Positions 35,586-42,912 of a stretch of DNA of 64,000 bases are shown one piece after another. Numbering within the stretch: position 1 is the first letter of the stretch; the number at the start of each line of letters is the position of its first letter. Below the pieces are notes generated by a model, which searched no databases, was not told the origin of the DNA, and saw only the letters and a program-made list of their open reading frames with translations. Source of the stretch: Aliidongia sp035943795. Lineage in GTDB: Bacteria > Pseudomonadota > Alphaproteobacteria > ATCC43930 > CGMCC-115725. Position numbers and translations under genes: made by a program. The stretch spans positions 7,800 to 71,799 of the forward strand of contig NZ_DASZBY010000114.1 in NCBI RefSeq assembly GCF_035943795.1, written 5' to 3'.

Positions 35586-36238
35586 GCCGCAGCGGCGGCC
35601 GGCAGCAACGCGACGCCGGCCTGGACCGAGGCCTGCAGGTGAGTGAAGTTCCGCGGATTTTCGCGGAAATAGGCACTTGCCTGCAGGTAGTTTTCCACAT
35701 CCTGGGGCGCGACCGTCGTGCCGGCGGGTGGGGCCAGGCCGGCGATCTCGCTGCCACCCAGCCATTTGCACACGGTCGTGGGGGCACCCGTCATGTTGAT
35801 CCACAGCGCCAGGTACAGTTGCGCCGCCGGATCGATCGGACGCTGGCCGCTGGCCGCGATACAGCTGTCGATGCCGGCCAGCACGGTCTGCATCAGCCGA
35901 TCGTCCATCCGGTCGACGATCGGCTGTCCGAAGGCCGAGGCGAGCGCGTCGTTGACCAGTGCCGTGTTCGAGGGCGACAGCGGGTTGCCGTTCGGCAGCG
36001 GCCGACTGACGGCGGCAAGGAGGGCGGCAACGGCATCGTCGGCGGTGCCCGCCGCATTCAGCACGTCGGTCAAGGTGGAGCGTGCCAGGTCGTTGACGTT
36101 GGTGTCGCCCTGGAAGGCGCCGAAGCTGGCGCCGCTCTGGCCGCGGCGGGCATAGGACAGGCAGTAGGGCGAGGCATTGCCCAGTTCGTTCTGCTTGATC
36201 GCCGCGCGAATGGCGGGGTAGAGCGCCTGATCGACCAT
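35582..36238 (-). CDS. uncharacterised protein, possible lysozyme-like fold
   Basis: 218 residues, no signal peptide, and I do not recognise the family with certainty. The segment YARRGQSGASFGAFQGDTNVNDLARSTL resembles the active-site side of small peptidoglycan hydrolases or phage-like muramidases, but no clear catalytic Glu-x8-Asp-x5-Thr set can be assigned. Ends in AAAAA. Convergent with the aldo/keto reductase, overlapping by 4 nt. Normal codon use. Confidence 0.6.
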   Translation of the reverse strand: MVDQALYPAIRAAIKQNELGNASPYCLSYARRGQSGASFGAFQGDTNVNDLARSTLTDVLNAAGTADDAVAALLAAVSRPLPNGNPLSPSNTALVNDALASAFGQPIVDRMDDRLMQTVLAGIDSCIAASGQRPIDPAAQLYLALWINMTGAPTTVCKWLGGSEIAGLAPPAGTTVAPQDVENYLQASAYFRENPRNFTHLQASVQAGVALLPAAAAA

Positions 36239-36301
36239 CTCGTTCTCCCGGGGAATCGGAGGTTCACGAGCGGCGAGTGTGCCCCGCCTGATAGGGCCTG
36301 T

Positions 36302-37018
36302 CTAATTTTCACCCGAAGAAAATGCGACGTCGAGCTCGGGGCCGAACAGGCTGCCCATGCGCTCGCGTCCGACCGCCGTGATGCCGACCGCGCGCGTGTC
36401 GCGCAGGCGTTCGATCCAGCCCTGTTCGAACGCCGTGGTCGCGATCGCGGCACCGAGCGCGCCGGCCAGATGCGGTCGCCGTTCGCTCCAGTCCAGGCAG
36501 GGCCGGCAGAAGCAGCGCTGCCGCTTGAACCCGGTCTGCAGGTCGATGCCGATGGTCTGGAAAAAGCCGGTGCCGCTTTCGGTCACCGTGCCGCCATCCT
36601 CGCTCAGCACGACATGGCCGCGGGCGGTCAGCGCGTCGGCGACGGCCACGCCTAGCCGGCCGGCCAGGTGGTCGTAGCAGGTGCGGGCCTGGCGCAGCGC
36701 CGCATCCTTGACCGACGGCGGCCGATGGCGCAGCGGCGCATCGATCGCGGCGACGGCCATGATACCCTCGAGCATCCGGCCGACCAGCGGCGAGGCCAGT
36801 TTGAAATAGCGGTGACGGCCCTGCTTGGCGACGGCCAGCAGGTGGGATTCGGAAAGCTTGGCCAGATGCGCGCTCGCCGTCTGCGGCGTGACGCGGGCCA
36901 TAAAGGCCAGCTCCGAGGCGGTCAGCGCGCGGCCGTCCATCAGGGCGGCCAGCATGTTGGCCCGGGCGGGGTCGCCGACCAGGGCGGCGATTTCGGCGAG
37001 ATTGGATGCGGCGATCAT
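36302..37018 (-). CDS. ArsR-type winged-helix transcriptional regulator
   Basis: 238 residues. ArsR-like HTH at residues 1-80 (LVGDPARANMLAALMDGRALTASELAFMARVTPQTASAHLAKLSESHLL), then a long C-terminal region with the Cys cluster RQRCFCRPCLDWSERRPHLAG. This two-part layout is common in long ArsR proteins that sit beside transporters. A perfect palindrome lies 40 nt upstream of its start (37059-37084), probably its own operator. A similar site precedes the EamA transporter at 38274. Confidence 0.85.
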   Translation of the reverse strand: MIAASNLAEIAALVGDPARANMLAALMDGRALTASELAFMARVTPQTASAHLAKLSESHLLAVAKQGRHRYFKLASPLVGRMLEGIMAVAAIDAPLRHRPPSVKDAALRQARTCYDHLAGRLGVAVADALTARGHVVLSEDGGTVTESGTGFFQTIGIDLQTGFKRQRCFCRPCLDWSERRPHLAGALGAAIATTAFEQGWIERLRDTRAVGITAVGRERMGSLFGPELDVAFSSGEN

Positions 37019-37058
37019 GATGAGAGAATGGGCAATGCGGCTAACCGATACAAGCGGC

Positions 37059-37084
37059 GACGCTTCGTTGCCGAACGAAGCGTC
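37059..37084. promoter_or_regulatory. ArsR-type operator, site 1
   Basis: Perfect 11-4-11 palindrome: GACGCTTCGTT, GCCG, AACGAAGCGTC. Located just upstream of the regulator gene that reads leftward from 37018. The right arm recurs exactly at 38198-38208 before the EamA transporter gene. Confidence 0.7.
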
Positions 37085-37206
37085 AAGGCGCGCGATCGCA
37101 GGATCGCGTACTCGTCGAGGTCATGAACGAAGCTGCGAAGGGGGCGTGGATTTGAGGCGCCCTTTATGCCAAGAGTTCTAAAGCTTCTGATTGAAAGATT
37201 GCTTGA

Positions 37207-38097
37207 ATGAATTTTTCTGCTGTTGGGAACGCTCTTCGGGCGGCGCTGGTCATTTCAACGTTGCTCGCGCCGATGACAGGTTTCGCGGCCGAGTGCGTCC
37301 TGAAAAAGACGGCGGAGATCCCGATCAGGGAGTGGGGGCGATTCCTCATTTTCGATGCGATGGTCGATCATCATCCGATCAAAGCGGCTTTTGGCAACGG
37401 CCAGCGGGTTGCCGAGATCACACCCGATTTGGCAGCGCTGCTTGGCGTTGCGCCAGGGTCTAGTTCACCCCCGTTTTCCAGAGGAGCTGTGAGCTTGAAC
37501 ACTCTGCAGGTCGACAACCAGTCGATCCGCGATTTCGATGCGGAAGTTCTGACGGATGATCCTCCACCGCTGCCGCAGGGCGTTCAGCTTCGTGTAGGAC
37601 CGGAGGTTTTCGGAAATCTCGATCTGGAAATTGATCTCAGCAGACATCGTCTCGCGTTGTTCCAGTCCGATCATTGTCCGGGCCAAGTCGTCTATTGGGC
37701 CAAGCAGTGGTTCGAAATGCCATACCACGTTCTTGCAGACGGTGCTCCTGCAGTCGAAGTTGAAGTAAATGGCTCCACCGTAACTGCAGGTCTTATGCTT
37801 GCATATCCCTATACGAACATTACGGCGGCCAAGGCCTGGGCCGTAGGTGCAGAAAAGACTTCAAAGAGAAATTATATTTTGGATCGACTGGCACTGGATG
37901 GCGTCACTCTACGCCATTTGAATGTTCGTTCGCTTGAAATTCAAGAATTGGAAGGTAACGGAAATATTTCCAGAGCAGATGCGAGACAATATGGCCTGGC
38001 TGATTTAATGATAGGTCGAAATAATTTGGAAAAACTTCATATCTTCATCTCAAGGAAAGATCATACGGTCTACTTTACGTTGGCGTCTCCTGATTAA
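37207..38097 (+). CDS. secreted degenerate aspartyl-protease-like protein
   Basis: 296 residues with signal peptide MNFSAVGNALRAALVISTLLAPMTGFA-A. Two repeats recall retropepsin-like secreted proteases (LRVGPEVFGNLDLEIDLSRHRLALFQSDHCPG ... YWAKQWFEMPYHVLADGAPAVEVEVNG), but the catalytic D-T/S-G is replaced (KAAFGNGQ) and the second site reads VTAGLML, so activity is doubtful. The second half of the gene is clearly AT-richer than its neighbours, suggesting transfer. Flanked by two copies of the ArsR-type operator. Confidence 0.7.
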   Translation: MNFSAVGNALRAALVISTLLAPMTGFAAECVLKKTAEIPIREWGRFLIFDAMVDHHPIKAAFGNGQRVAEITPDLAALLGVAPGSSSPPFSRGAVSLNTLQVDNQSIRDFDAEVLTDDPPPLPQGVQLRVGPEVFGNLDLEIDLSRHRLALFQSDHCPGQVVYWAKQWFEMPYHVLADGAPAVEVEVNGSTVTAGLMLAYPYTNITAAKAWAVGAEKTSKRNYILDRLALDGVTLRHLNVRSLEIQELEGNGNISRADARQYGLADLMIGRNNLEKLHIFISRKDHTVYFTLASPD

Positions 38098-38187
38098 AAT
38101 ATAAAAAGATAATGTCTGATGATATGGTTTTTACTATTCTGCGGGCGCATCCATCTGCGTCTCGTTGCCGGCAATGATCGAGATTAG

Positions 38188-38208
38188 TTCGTTGCTGAAC
38201 GAAGCGTC
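38188..38208. promoter_or_regulatory. ArsR-type operator, site 2
   Basis: TTCGTT-GCTG-AACGAA followed by GCGTC. The right arm AACGAAGCGTC is identical to site 1, and the left arm is conserved for its inner 6 bases. It lies 65 nt before the EamA transporter start. Confidence 0.65.
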
Positions 38209-38273
38209 GAGACGAGCATTCGGACGAGAGCGATGGCAAGGTCCGTCCGAATTCATCTGACGGAGTCGCTGCC

Positions 38274-39212
38274 ATGTCTGCCGCCCGCCGCACCGATCTT
38301 GCCCTGCTGCTGCTTCTGTCGCTGCTGTGGGGCGCTTCCTACGCGCTCATCCGTGTCGCAGTCGAGACTATTCCGCCGCTGACCCTCGTTGCGGTGCGCG
38401 TCACGATCGCGACGGTGCTGTTGCAGCTGCTGTTGGCGCGGCAGGGGTCGGCCTTGCCGCGCGATCCGGTCCTGTGGCGGCGGTTTGCCATCCAGGCGGC
38501 GATGAACGGCATCCTGCCGTTCAGCCTGATCGCCTGGGGCGAGCAGCGTATCGACAGCGGGCTGGCCGGGGTACTGAACTCGACGACGCCGATCTTTGTG
38601 TTCCTGTTCGCCCGCCTGTGGACCCGCCAGGAGCCGGCGACGCTGCGCCAGCTTGGCGGCACCTTGCTGGGCCTGGCCGGCATCATCGCGATCGTCGGGC
38701 CGACGGCGCTCAGGGCCGGCCTCTCGGGCGATGTGCTGGCCCAGGCCGCAGTGGTCGCGGCCACGATCTGCTATGCCGTGGCCGTGCTGTTCGGGCGGAA
38801 TTTCGCAGGCCTGCCCGCGATCGTGCCGGCGGCCGGCTCGACCGCGGTCTCGGCACTCGTCATGGTGCCGCTCGCCCTGGTGATCGAGCGGCCGTGGGAA
38901 CTACCGATGCCGTCGGCGGCCTCGATCCTGGCCTTGCTGGCACTCGGCACCTGCTCGACTGCGGGCGCTTTCGTGGTTTATTTCCGGCTGCTGGGTTCGC
39001 TGGGCTCGGTCGGTACCGCCAGCGTCGCCTATCTGCGCGCGGCGGTCTCGGTCGGCATCGGCGTCCTGTTCCTGGGCGAGGTGCCCAGCTGGCGCACGGC
39101 CGGCGGCCTGGCGCTGGTCCTGGTCGGTGTCGCGGCGATGACCCTGCCGTTCAAGCCGCGGGCTTTCCGTTTCCGTTCGATCCTCGCTAGAGTGCCGCCT
39201 CCCACAGTCTGA
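38274..39212 (+). CDS. EamA family (DMT superfamily) transporter
   Basis: 312 residues with ten predicted membrane segments in two EamA repeats (LLLLLSLLWGASYALIRVAVETIPPL; STTPIFVFLFARLWTRQEP; AYLRAAVSVGIGVLFLGE). Probably exports a metabolite or amino acid. The shared operator suggests control by the ArsR-type regulator at 36302-37018, from which an intervening gene now separates it. 14 nt before oligopeptidase B. Confidence 0.87.
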   Translation: MSAARRTDLALLLLLSLLWGASYALIRVAVETIPPLTLVAVRVTIATVLLQLLLARQGSALPRDPVLWRRFAIQAAMNGILPFSLIAWGEQRIDSGLAGVLNSTTPIFVFLFARLWTRQEPATLRQLGGTLLGLAGIIAIVGPTALRAGLSGDVLAQAAVVAATICYAVAVLFGRNFAGLPAIVPAAGSTAVSALVMVPLALVIERPWELPMPSAASILALLALGTCSTAGAFVVYFRLLGSLGSVGTASVAYLRAAVSVGIGVLFLGEVPSWRTAGGLALVLVGVAAMTLPFKPRAFRFRSILARVPPPTV

Positions 39213-39226
39213 GAGTCGCGCCTGCC

Positions 39227-41284
39227 ATGACCGATCGTCCCGCCGCGCCCGTCGCGGCCCGCAAACCCCATCGCTACGAGCGGCACGGCGTGACGATCGA
39301 GGATCCGTATCACTGGCTGCGCGATCCGAAGTACCCGACCGTCGACGACCTGGAGATCCTGGCCCATCTCGAAGCGGAGAACGATTATTTCCGGGCGGTC
39401 ATGCGGCCCTTGGAGCCGCTGGTCGAGACCCTGTTCGCCGAGATGAAGGGCCGCATCAAGGAGGACGAATCCTCGGTGCCGGTCGAAGAGGGCGGCTTCC
39501 TCTATCAATGGCGCTTCGAGACCGGGGGGCAATATCGCAAATGGTACCGCCGGCCGGTCGCGGGCGGCGCGGAACAGCTGCTGCTCGACGAGCCGGCGCT
39601 GGCCGAGGGCAAAGGGTTTTTCCGGCTGGCGGGATTCTCGGTCAGCCCGGATGGCGGGCTGCTGGCGTACAGCGCTGACGACAGCGGAGCCGAGCGCTTC
39701 ACCCTGCGGATCAAGGACCTCTCGACCGGCGCGCTGCTGCCGGTCGAGATTCCGGAAACGATCGGCCAGCCGATCTGGTCCGCCGACGGCCGCGTGCTGC
39801 TCTATAGCGTGGTCAACCAGGCCTGGCGTCCGTACCAGATCCGCGCCCACGTGTTGGGCAGTGCGGTCGCGGACGACCGCGTGCTCTACGAGGAGCCGGA
39901 CGAGGGCTTCCGCGTCGGCGTCGGAAAGTCCCAGAGCCGCGAAGTGATCTTTCTGATCACCGGCGACCATGTGACGAGCGAGGTGCGCTTCGTGCCGGCG
40001 GCCGACCCGTTCGCGGCGCAGACGCTGATCGCCGCGCGTCAGACCGGCCGCGAGTATCATGCGGACCATGGCGGCGGCGCGCTCTACCTGCGGGTCAACG
40101 ACACCCACAAGAATTTCCGGGTGGTGCGCGCGACGTTGGACGCGCCGGGGCCGGACCATTGGGTTGAACTGGTCGCCGGCGGCGACCGGCGCTATATCCG
40201 CGGACTGACCGCGTTCGCCCGGTTCCTGGTGCTGGAGGAACGCCATGCCGGCCTGGACCAGGTCATCCTGCGTCATTCGGACGGCACGGAACAGGCCGTC
40301 GCCTTTCCCGAGGCGGCTTACGAGGCCGGATTAGGCGCCACGCCGGCGATCGATCCGCGCTCCATCCGGCTCGGCTATTCCTCGATGGCGACGCCGGCCA
40401 CGACCTATGACTATGCGGTCGCCGATCGGCGCCTGACGGTGCTGAAGGTGCAGGAGATCCCGTCGGGCTATGATCCGGCGGATTATGCGACCGAGCGGTT
40501 GATGGCGCCGGCGCGCGACGGGGTGCTGGTGCCGATCTCGGTGGTCTATCGCAAGGGCTGGGCCCCGGGCGCGGCCAAGCCGCTGCATCTCTATGGCTAC
40601 GGCGCCTATGGGCTCGGCATGTCGCCCAGCTTCAGTTTGGCGCGCATCTCGCTGCTGGATCGCGGCTTCGCCTATGCCATCGCCCATATCCGCGGCGGCG
40701 ACGAGCTGGGCTACGGCTGGTACGAGGCCGGCAAGCTCGACCGGCGCCGCAACACCTTCAACGACTTCATCGACGCCGCGCGCTTCCTCGTGCGTGAAGG
40801 TTATGCGACCGAGGGCGGCATCTCGACCTCCGGCGGTTCGGCCGGCGGCCAGCTGATGGGCGTCATCGTCAACGAGGCCCCGGAACTGTGGCGCGCGGTC
40901 GTGGCCCATGTACCGTTCGTCGATGCGCTCAACACCATGCAGGACGCGACCCTGCCGTTGACCCCGCCGGAGTGGCCGGAATGGGGCAACCCGATCGAGG
41001 ACAAGGCGGCGTTCGACTATATCCGGTCCTATTCGCCCTACGACCAGGCGGTGGCCCAGGCCTATCCGCCGATGATGATCACGGCGGGCCTGAACGACCC
41101 GCGCGTGACCTATTGGGAACCGGCGAAATGGGCGGCGAAGCTGCGGACGCTGAAGACCGACGGTAACGTGCTGGTGTCCAAGACCAACATGGGCGCCGGC
41201 CATGGCGGCAAATCCGGGCGCTTCGACCGTCTGACCGAAATCGCCGAGGAATATGCCTTCGTCATCCACGCGTTCGCGCGGTGA
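39227..41284 (+). CDS. ptrB: S9 family oligopeptidase (oligopeptidase B type)
   Basis: 685 residues, no signal peptide. N-terminal beta-propeller (KPHRYERHGVTIEDPYHWLRDPKYPTVDD is the family start), then an alpha/beta hydrolase domain with the nucleophile Ser in STSGGSAGGQLMG, Asp in TAGLNDPRV and His in GAGHGGKSGR. Cleaves short peptides after basic residues in known PtrB enzymes. Convergent with the small immunity-like gene, whose stop lies 11 nt away. Confidence 0.92.
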   Translation: MTDRPAAPVAARKPHRYERHGVTIEDPYHWLRDPKYPTVDDLEILAHLEAENDYFRAVMRPLEPLVETLFAEMKGRIKEDESSVPVEEGGFLYQWRFETGGQYRKWYRRPVAGGAEQLLLDEPALAEGKGFFRLAGFSVSPDGGLLAYSADDSGAERFTLRIKDLSTGALLPVEIPETIGQPIWSADGRVLLYSVVNQAWRPYQIRAHVLGSAVADDRVLYEEPDEGFRVGVGKSQSREVIFLITGDHVTSEVRFVPAADPFAAQTLIAARQTGREYHADHGGGALYLRVNDTHKNFRVVRATLDAPGPDHWVELVAGGDRRYIRGLTAFARFLVLEERHAGLDQVILRHSDGTEQAVAFPEAAYEAGLGATPAIDPRSIRLGYSSMATPATTYDYAVADRRLTVLKVQEIPSGYDPADYATERLMAPARDGVLVPISVVYRKGWAPGAAKPLHLYGYGAYGLGMSPSFSLARISLLDRGFAYAIAHIRGGDELGYGWYEAGKLDRRRNTFNDFIDAARFLVREGYATEGGISTSGGSAGGQLMGVIVNEAPELWRAVVAHVPFVDALNTMQDATLPLTPPEWPEWGNPIEDKAAFDYIRSYSPYDQAVAQAYPPMMITAGLNDPRVTYWEPAKWAAKLRTLKTDGNVLVSKTNMGAGHGGKSGRFDRLTEIAEEYAFVIHAFAR

Positions 41285-41295
41285 TCGGCGGGGGG

Positions 41296-41526
41296 TCAGT
41301 CCGCCGCGACCAGCTGCTCGTAGGGCAGCAATCCGGGCTCGGCGTCGCGGCGCGCCAGATAGGCGGCCTTCAGCTCGGTCGCTGCCTGGCTGTAGGCCAG
41401 CAGCATCTCCTGGTCGTCCGGCTCCAAGTCGGTCACGTCGCCGTCGACCTGGTCCTTGATCCGGCAGATTTCGGCGTCCACGCCTTGGACGGCCATGACC
41501 AGGGTTCGCGCGCTCAGTTCGGCCAT
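41296..41526 (-). CDS. Tsi2-like immunity/antitoxin protein
   Basis: 76 residues from ATG 41526, chosen because GGGGAG lies 7 nt upstream (a nearer ATG is too close). Pattern LSARTLVMAVQGVDAEI ... MLLAYSQAATELKAAY ... GLLPYEQLV matches what I recall of Pseudomonas aeruginosa Tsi2 (77 residues: LKPQTLMVAIQCVAAR ... LLVGYDLAADDLKNAY ... GLPPYDRLI) over its full length. Tsi2 is the coiled helical protein that blocks toxin Tse2. It follows the toxin-like gene by 25 nt, the same gene order as tse2-tsi2. No database search was run. Confidence 0.85.
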   Translation of the reverse strand: MAELSARTLVMAVQGVDAEICRIKDQVDGDVTDLEPDDQEMLLAYSQAATELKAAYLARRDAEPGLLPYEQLVAAD

Positions 41527-41551
41527 CGTCATTCTCCCCGGGACATGTCGC

Positions 41552-42016
41552 TCAACGAGCGGCCTCACACAGCTTTACCACGGCATTGCGGGCGAAATTG
41601 TCGAGCGCGCCCTTGTAGGCCTCGACCGACAGTTTCGCGCCCGCCGCCTCGATCTGGTAGTGCTCGGCGCCATAGGTGCTGTTATGGCCGGTGTGGCGCA
41701 CCGTCAGCGAATCCGGAACGATCGTGCCCTTTGGAATCGTGAAATAGAACCAGTACTTGTGGCCGAACACGCCGTTCTTGTCGAACAGCGAGGTGCCGCC
41801 GCCCGGATCGACGACCGGCTTTCCGTCGTGCATGTAGGGCAAGACGTCGGCCGGACGGGTCTTCGTCACGGTCGCTCCCCTGACCTTGCTCTCGAAGGTC
41901 TTTGCCTCGAGCGACGGGTAGAGCACCCCGGTGACGGCATGATTGTCGACGATCACGCCGCCCGAGAAATCCTCCTGGCGGACGCTGCGGAACAGATCGA
42001 CTGTCGTGTTCACCAT
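41552..42016 (-). CDS. Tse2-like ADP-ribosyltransferase-fold toxin
   Basis: 154 residues from ATG 42016 (Tse2 has 158). Shared with recalled P. aeruginosa Tse2: an N-terminal Arg in DLFRSV (LYRAVF in Tse2); GGGTSLFDKNGV with Thr75/Ser76 (GGTSVFDRAGV, Thr79/Ser80 in Tse2); FTIPKGTIVPDSLTV (FVIPDGTDIPPDLKV); His119 in EHYQIEAA (His122, HYTIMPA); and ALDNFARNAV (HLDNFVRNAI). Tse2 is a type VI-delivered cytotoxin that kills from within the cytoplasm. No secretion gene or signal is seen here, so it may act as a toxin-antitoxin module. A longer in-frame start at 42100 lies in the leader structure and is rejected. Confidence 0.85.
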   Translation of the reverse strand: MVNTTVDLFRSVRQEDFSGGVIVDNHAVTGVLYPSLEAKTFESKVRGATVTKTRPADVLPYMHDGKPVVDPGGGTSLFDKNGVFGHKYWFYFTIPKGTIVPDSLTVRHTGHNSTYGAEHYQIEAAGAKLSVEAYKGALDNFARNAVVKLCEAAR

Positions 42017-42026
42017 CCGGATCACC

Positions 42027-42073
42027 CCTTCCTGCCCGATGCCCGCGCATCGATCGCGATGATGGCAGGAAGG
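42027..42073 (-). promoter_or_regulatory. structured leader hiding the toxin ribosome-binding site
   Basis: Reading the minus strand, CCTTCCTGCC (42073-42064) pairs perfectly with GGCAGGAAGG (42036-42027). The second arm contains the toxin's purine-rich ribosome-binding site (AGGAAGGGG, ending about 9 nt from ATG 42016). Between them is a second hairpin, CGATGC-4 nt-GCATCG (42052-42037). If it forms in the mRNA it would reduce toxin translation. The pairing is seen directly; the function is inferred. Confidence 0.6.
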
Positions 42074-42097
42074 ATCGGCCATACCTGTGACATTGCT

Positions 42098-42129
42098 CAC
42101 CCCAGGATGAACAGGTTCATCCTGGGGTG
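42098..42129 (-). terminator. hairpin terminator after the Tag-like gene
   Basis: Perfect 15-bp stem (CACCCCAGGATGAAC with 42115-42129) and only a 2-nt loop, starting 6 nt beyond the stop of the minus-strand glycosylase gene. No U tract follows, so it may act as a weak terminator, an mRNA-end protector or an operator. It separates the glycosylase from the toxin pair. Confidence 0.55.
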
Positions 42130-42134
42130 GTGGG

Positions 42135-42800
42135 CTACTCAGGCACCGAATAGGCGAGGATCATCGACAGGTGGGCGAACGGGCGGCCGGTCTCGATGGC
42201 CCAGTCGTCGAACTGCGCCGCGGCGCGGGCGCGCACCGCCTTGCCCTTGCCACCCTCGGTCACGCCCCAGGTCTGCAGGGCGGCCTCGACCGACGGGCTG
42301 AAGATGAACGTGTCGCGGCCGACCATGCGCAGGAAGCGCGGCGCCGAATCGCCGCCGAATTGGCTGAAGCGCTGGGCGAGCGCCTCCCACAGTTCCAGGG
42401 TCCGGCCGGCCGGCCAGGAGGCCAGCCAGCGGCCGAAGCCGCCGGCCTCCGCCGAAATCATGCGCAGGGCCGAAGCATTGGGCGGTACGGATTTGAGCTT
42501 GCCCCAATGGCGGATCAGCCGCGTATCGCCCATCAGCGGCTCCAGATCCTCTTCGGTCATGGCGGCCACGGCGTCCGGCACGAAACCGTGAAACACCGCC
42601 TCGAATGCCGGCCATTTCTGATCGACGACCGAATGCTTGATGCCGGCCCGGAAGATCCTGAGGCACAGCAGCGACAGGTACCGGCCGTCGGGCAGGGCGG
42701 CGAGTTCCGCGGACGTCCTGACCATCGGCAGGGCGTCGCGCAGGGCACTTTCGCCGCGCCGCTCGATCGCGCGGGCCAGGATCGGTTCGAACGGGATCAT
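42135..42800 (-). CDS. DNA-3-methyladenine glycosylase I (Tag)-like protein
   Basis: Start at MIPFEPILARAIERRG (ATG 42800), 221 residues; the ORF extends upstream without family sequence. Helix-hairpin-helix part resembles Tag: PAFEAVFHGFVPDAVAAMTEEDLEPLMGDTRLIRHWGKLKSV. The N- and C-terminal Cys/His zinc ligands of E. coli Tag are absent, so this is a zinc-less relative; a true methyladenine activity is uncertain. Lies just upstream of the toxin pair but is separated by a hairpin. Confidence 0.75.
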   Translation of the reverse strand: MIPFEPILARAIERRGESALRDALPMVRTSAELAALPDGRYLSLLCLRIFRAGIKHSVVDQKWPAFEAVFHGFVPDAVAAMTEEDLEPLMGDTRLIRHWGKLKSVPPNASALRMISAEAGGFGRWLASWPAGRTLELWEALAQRFSQFGGDSAPRFLRMVGRDTFIFSPSVEAALQTWGVTEGGKGKAVRARAAAQFDDWAIETGRPFAHLSMILAYSVPE

Positions 42801-42912
42801 CGGGAAACGGCCTCGAACGGGAAGATGCTTCGATCTTAGACGAAGCGTTCGACCGGGACGAGGGGAGTGGGGGGCATCATTCTGAGCGGCCAAGCACCTG
42901 CCGGAGCCGTCG

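Noticed and set aside
42017..42100. Longer N terminus for the Tse2-like toxin
   Set aside because: The extra 28 residues would be encoded in the palindromic leader and have no counterpart in Tse2; ATG 42016 has a good ribosome site and gives the expected length.
42135..42893. Longer start for the Tag-like protein
   Set aside because: The extra 31 residues overlap the divergent promoter region and the start of the hydrolase gene and are not family sequence.
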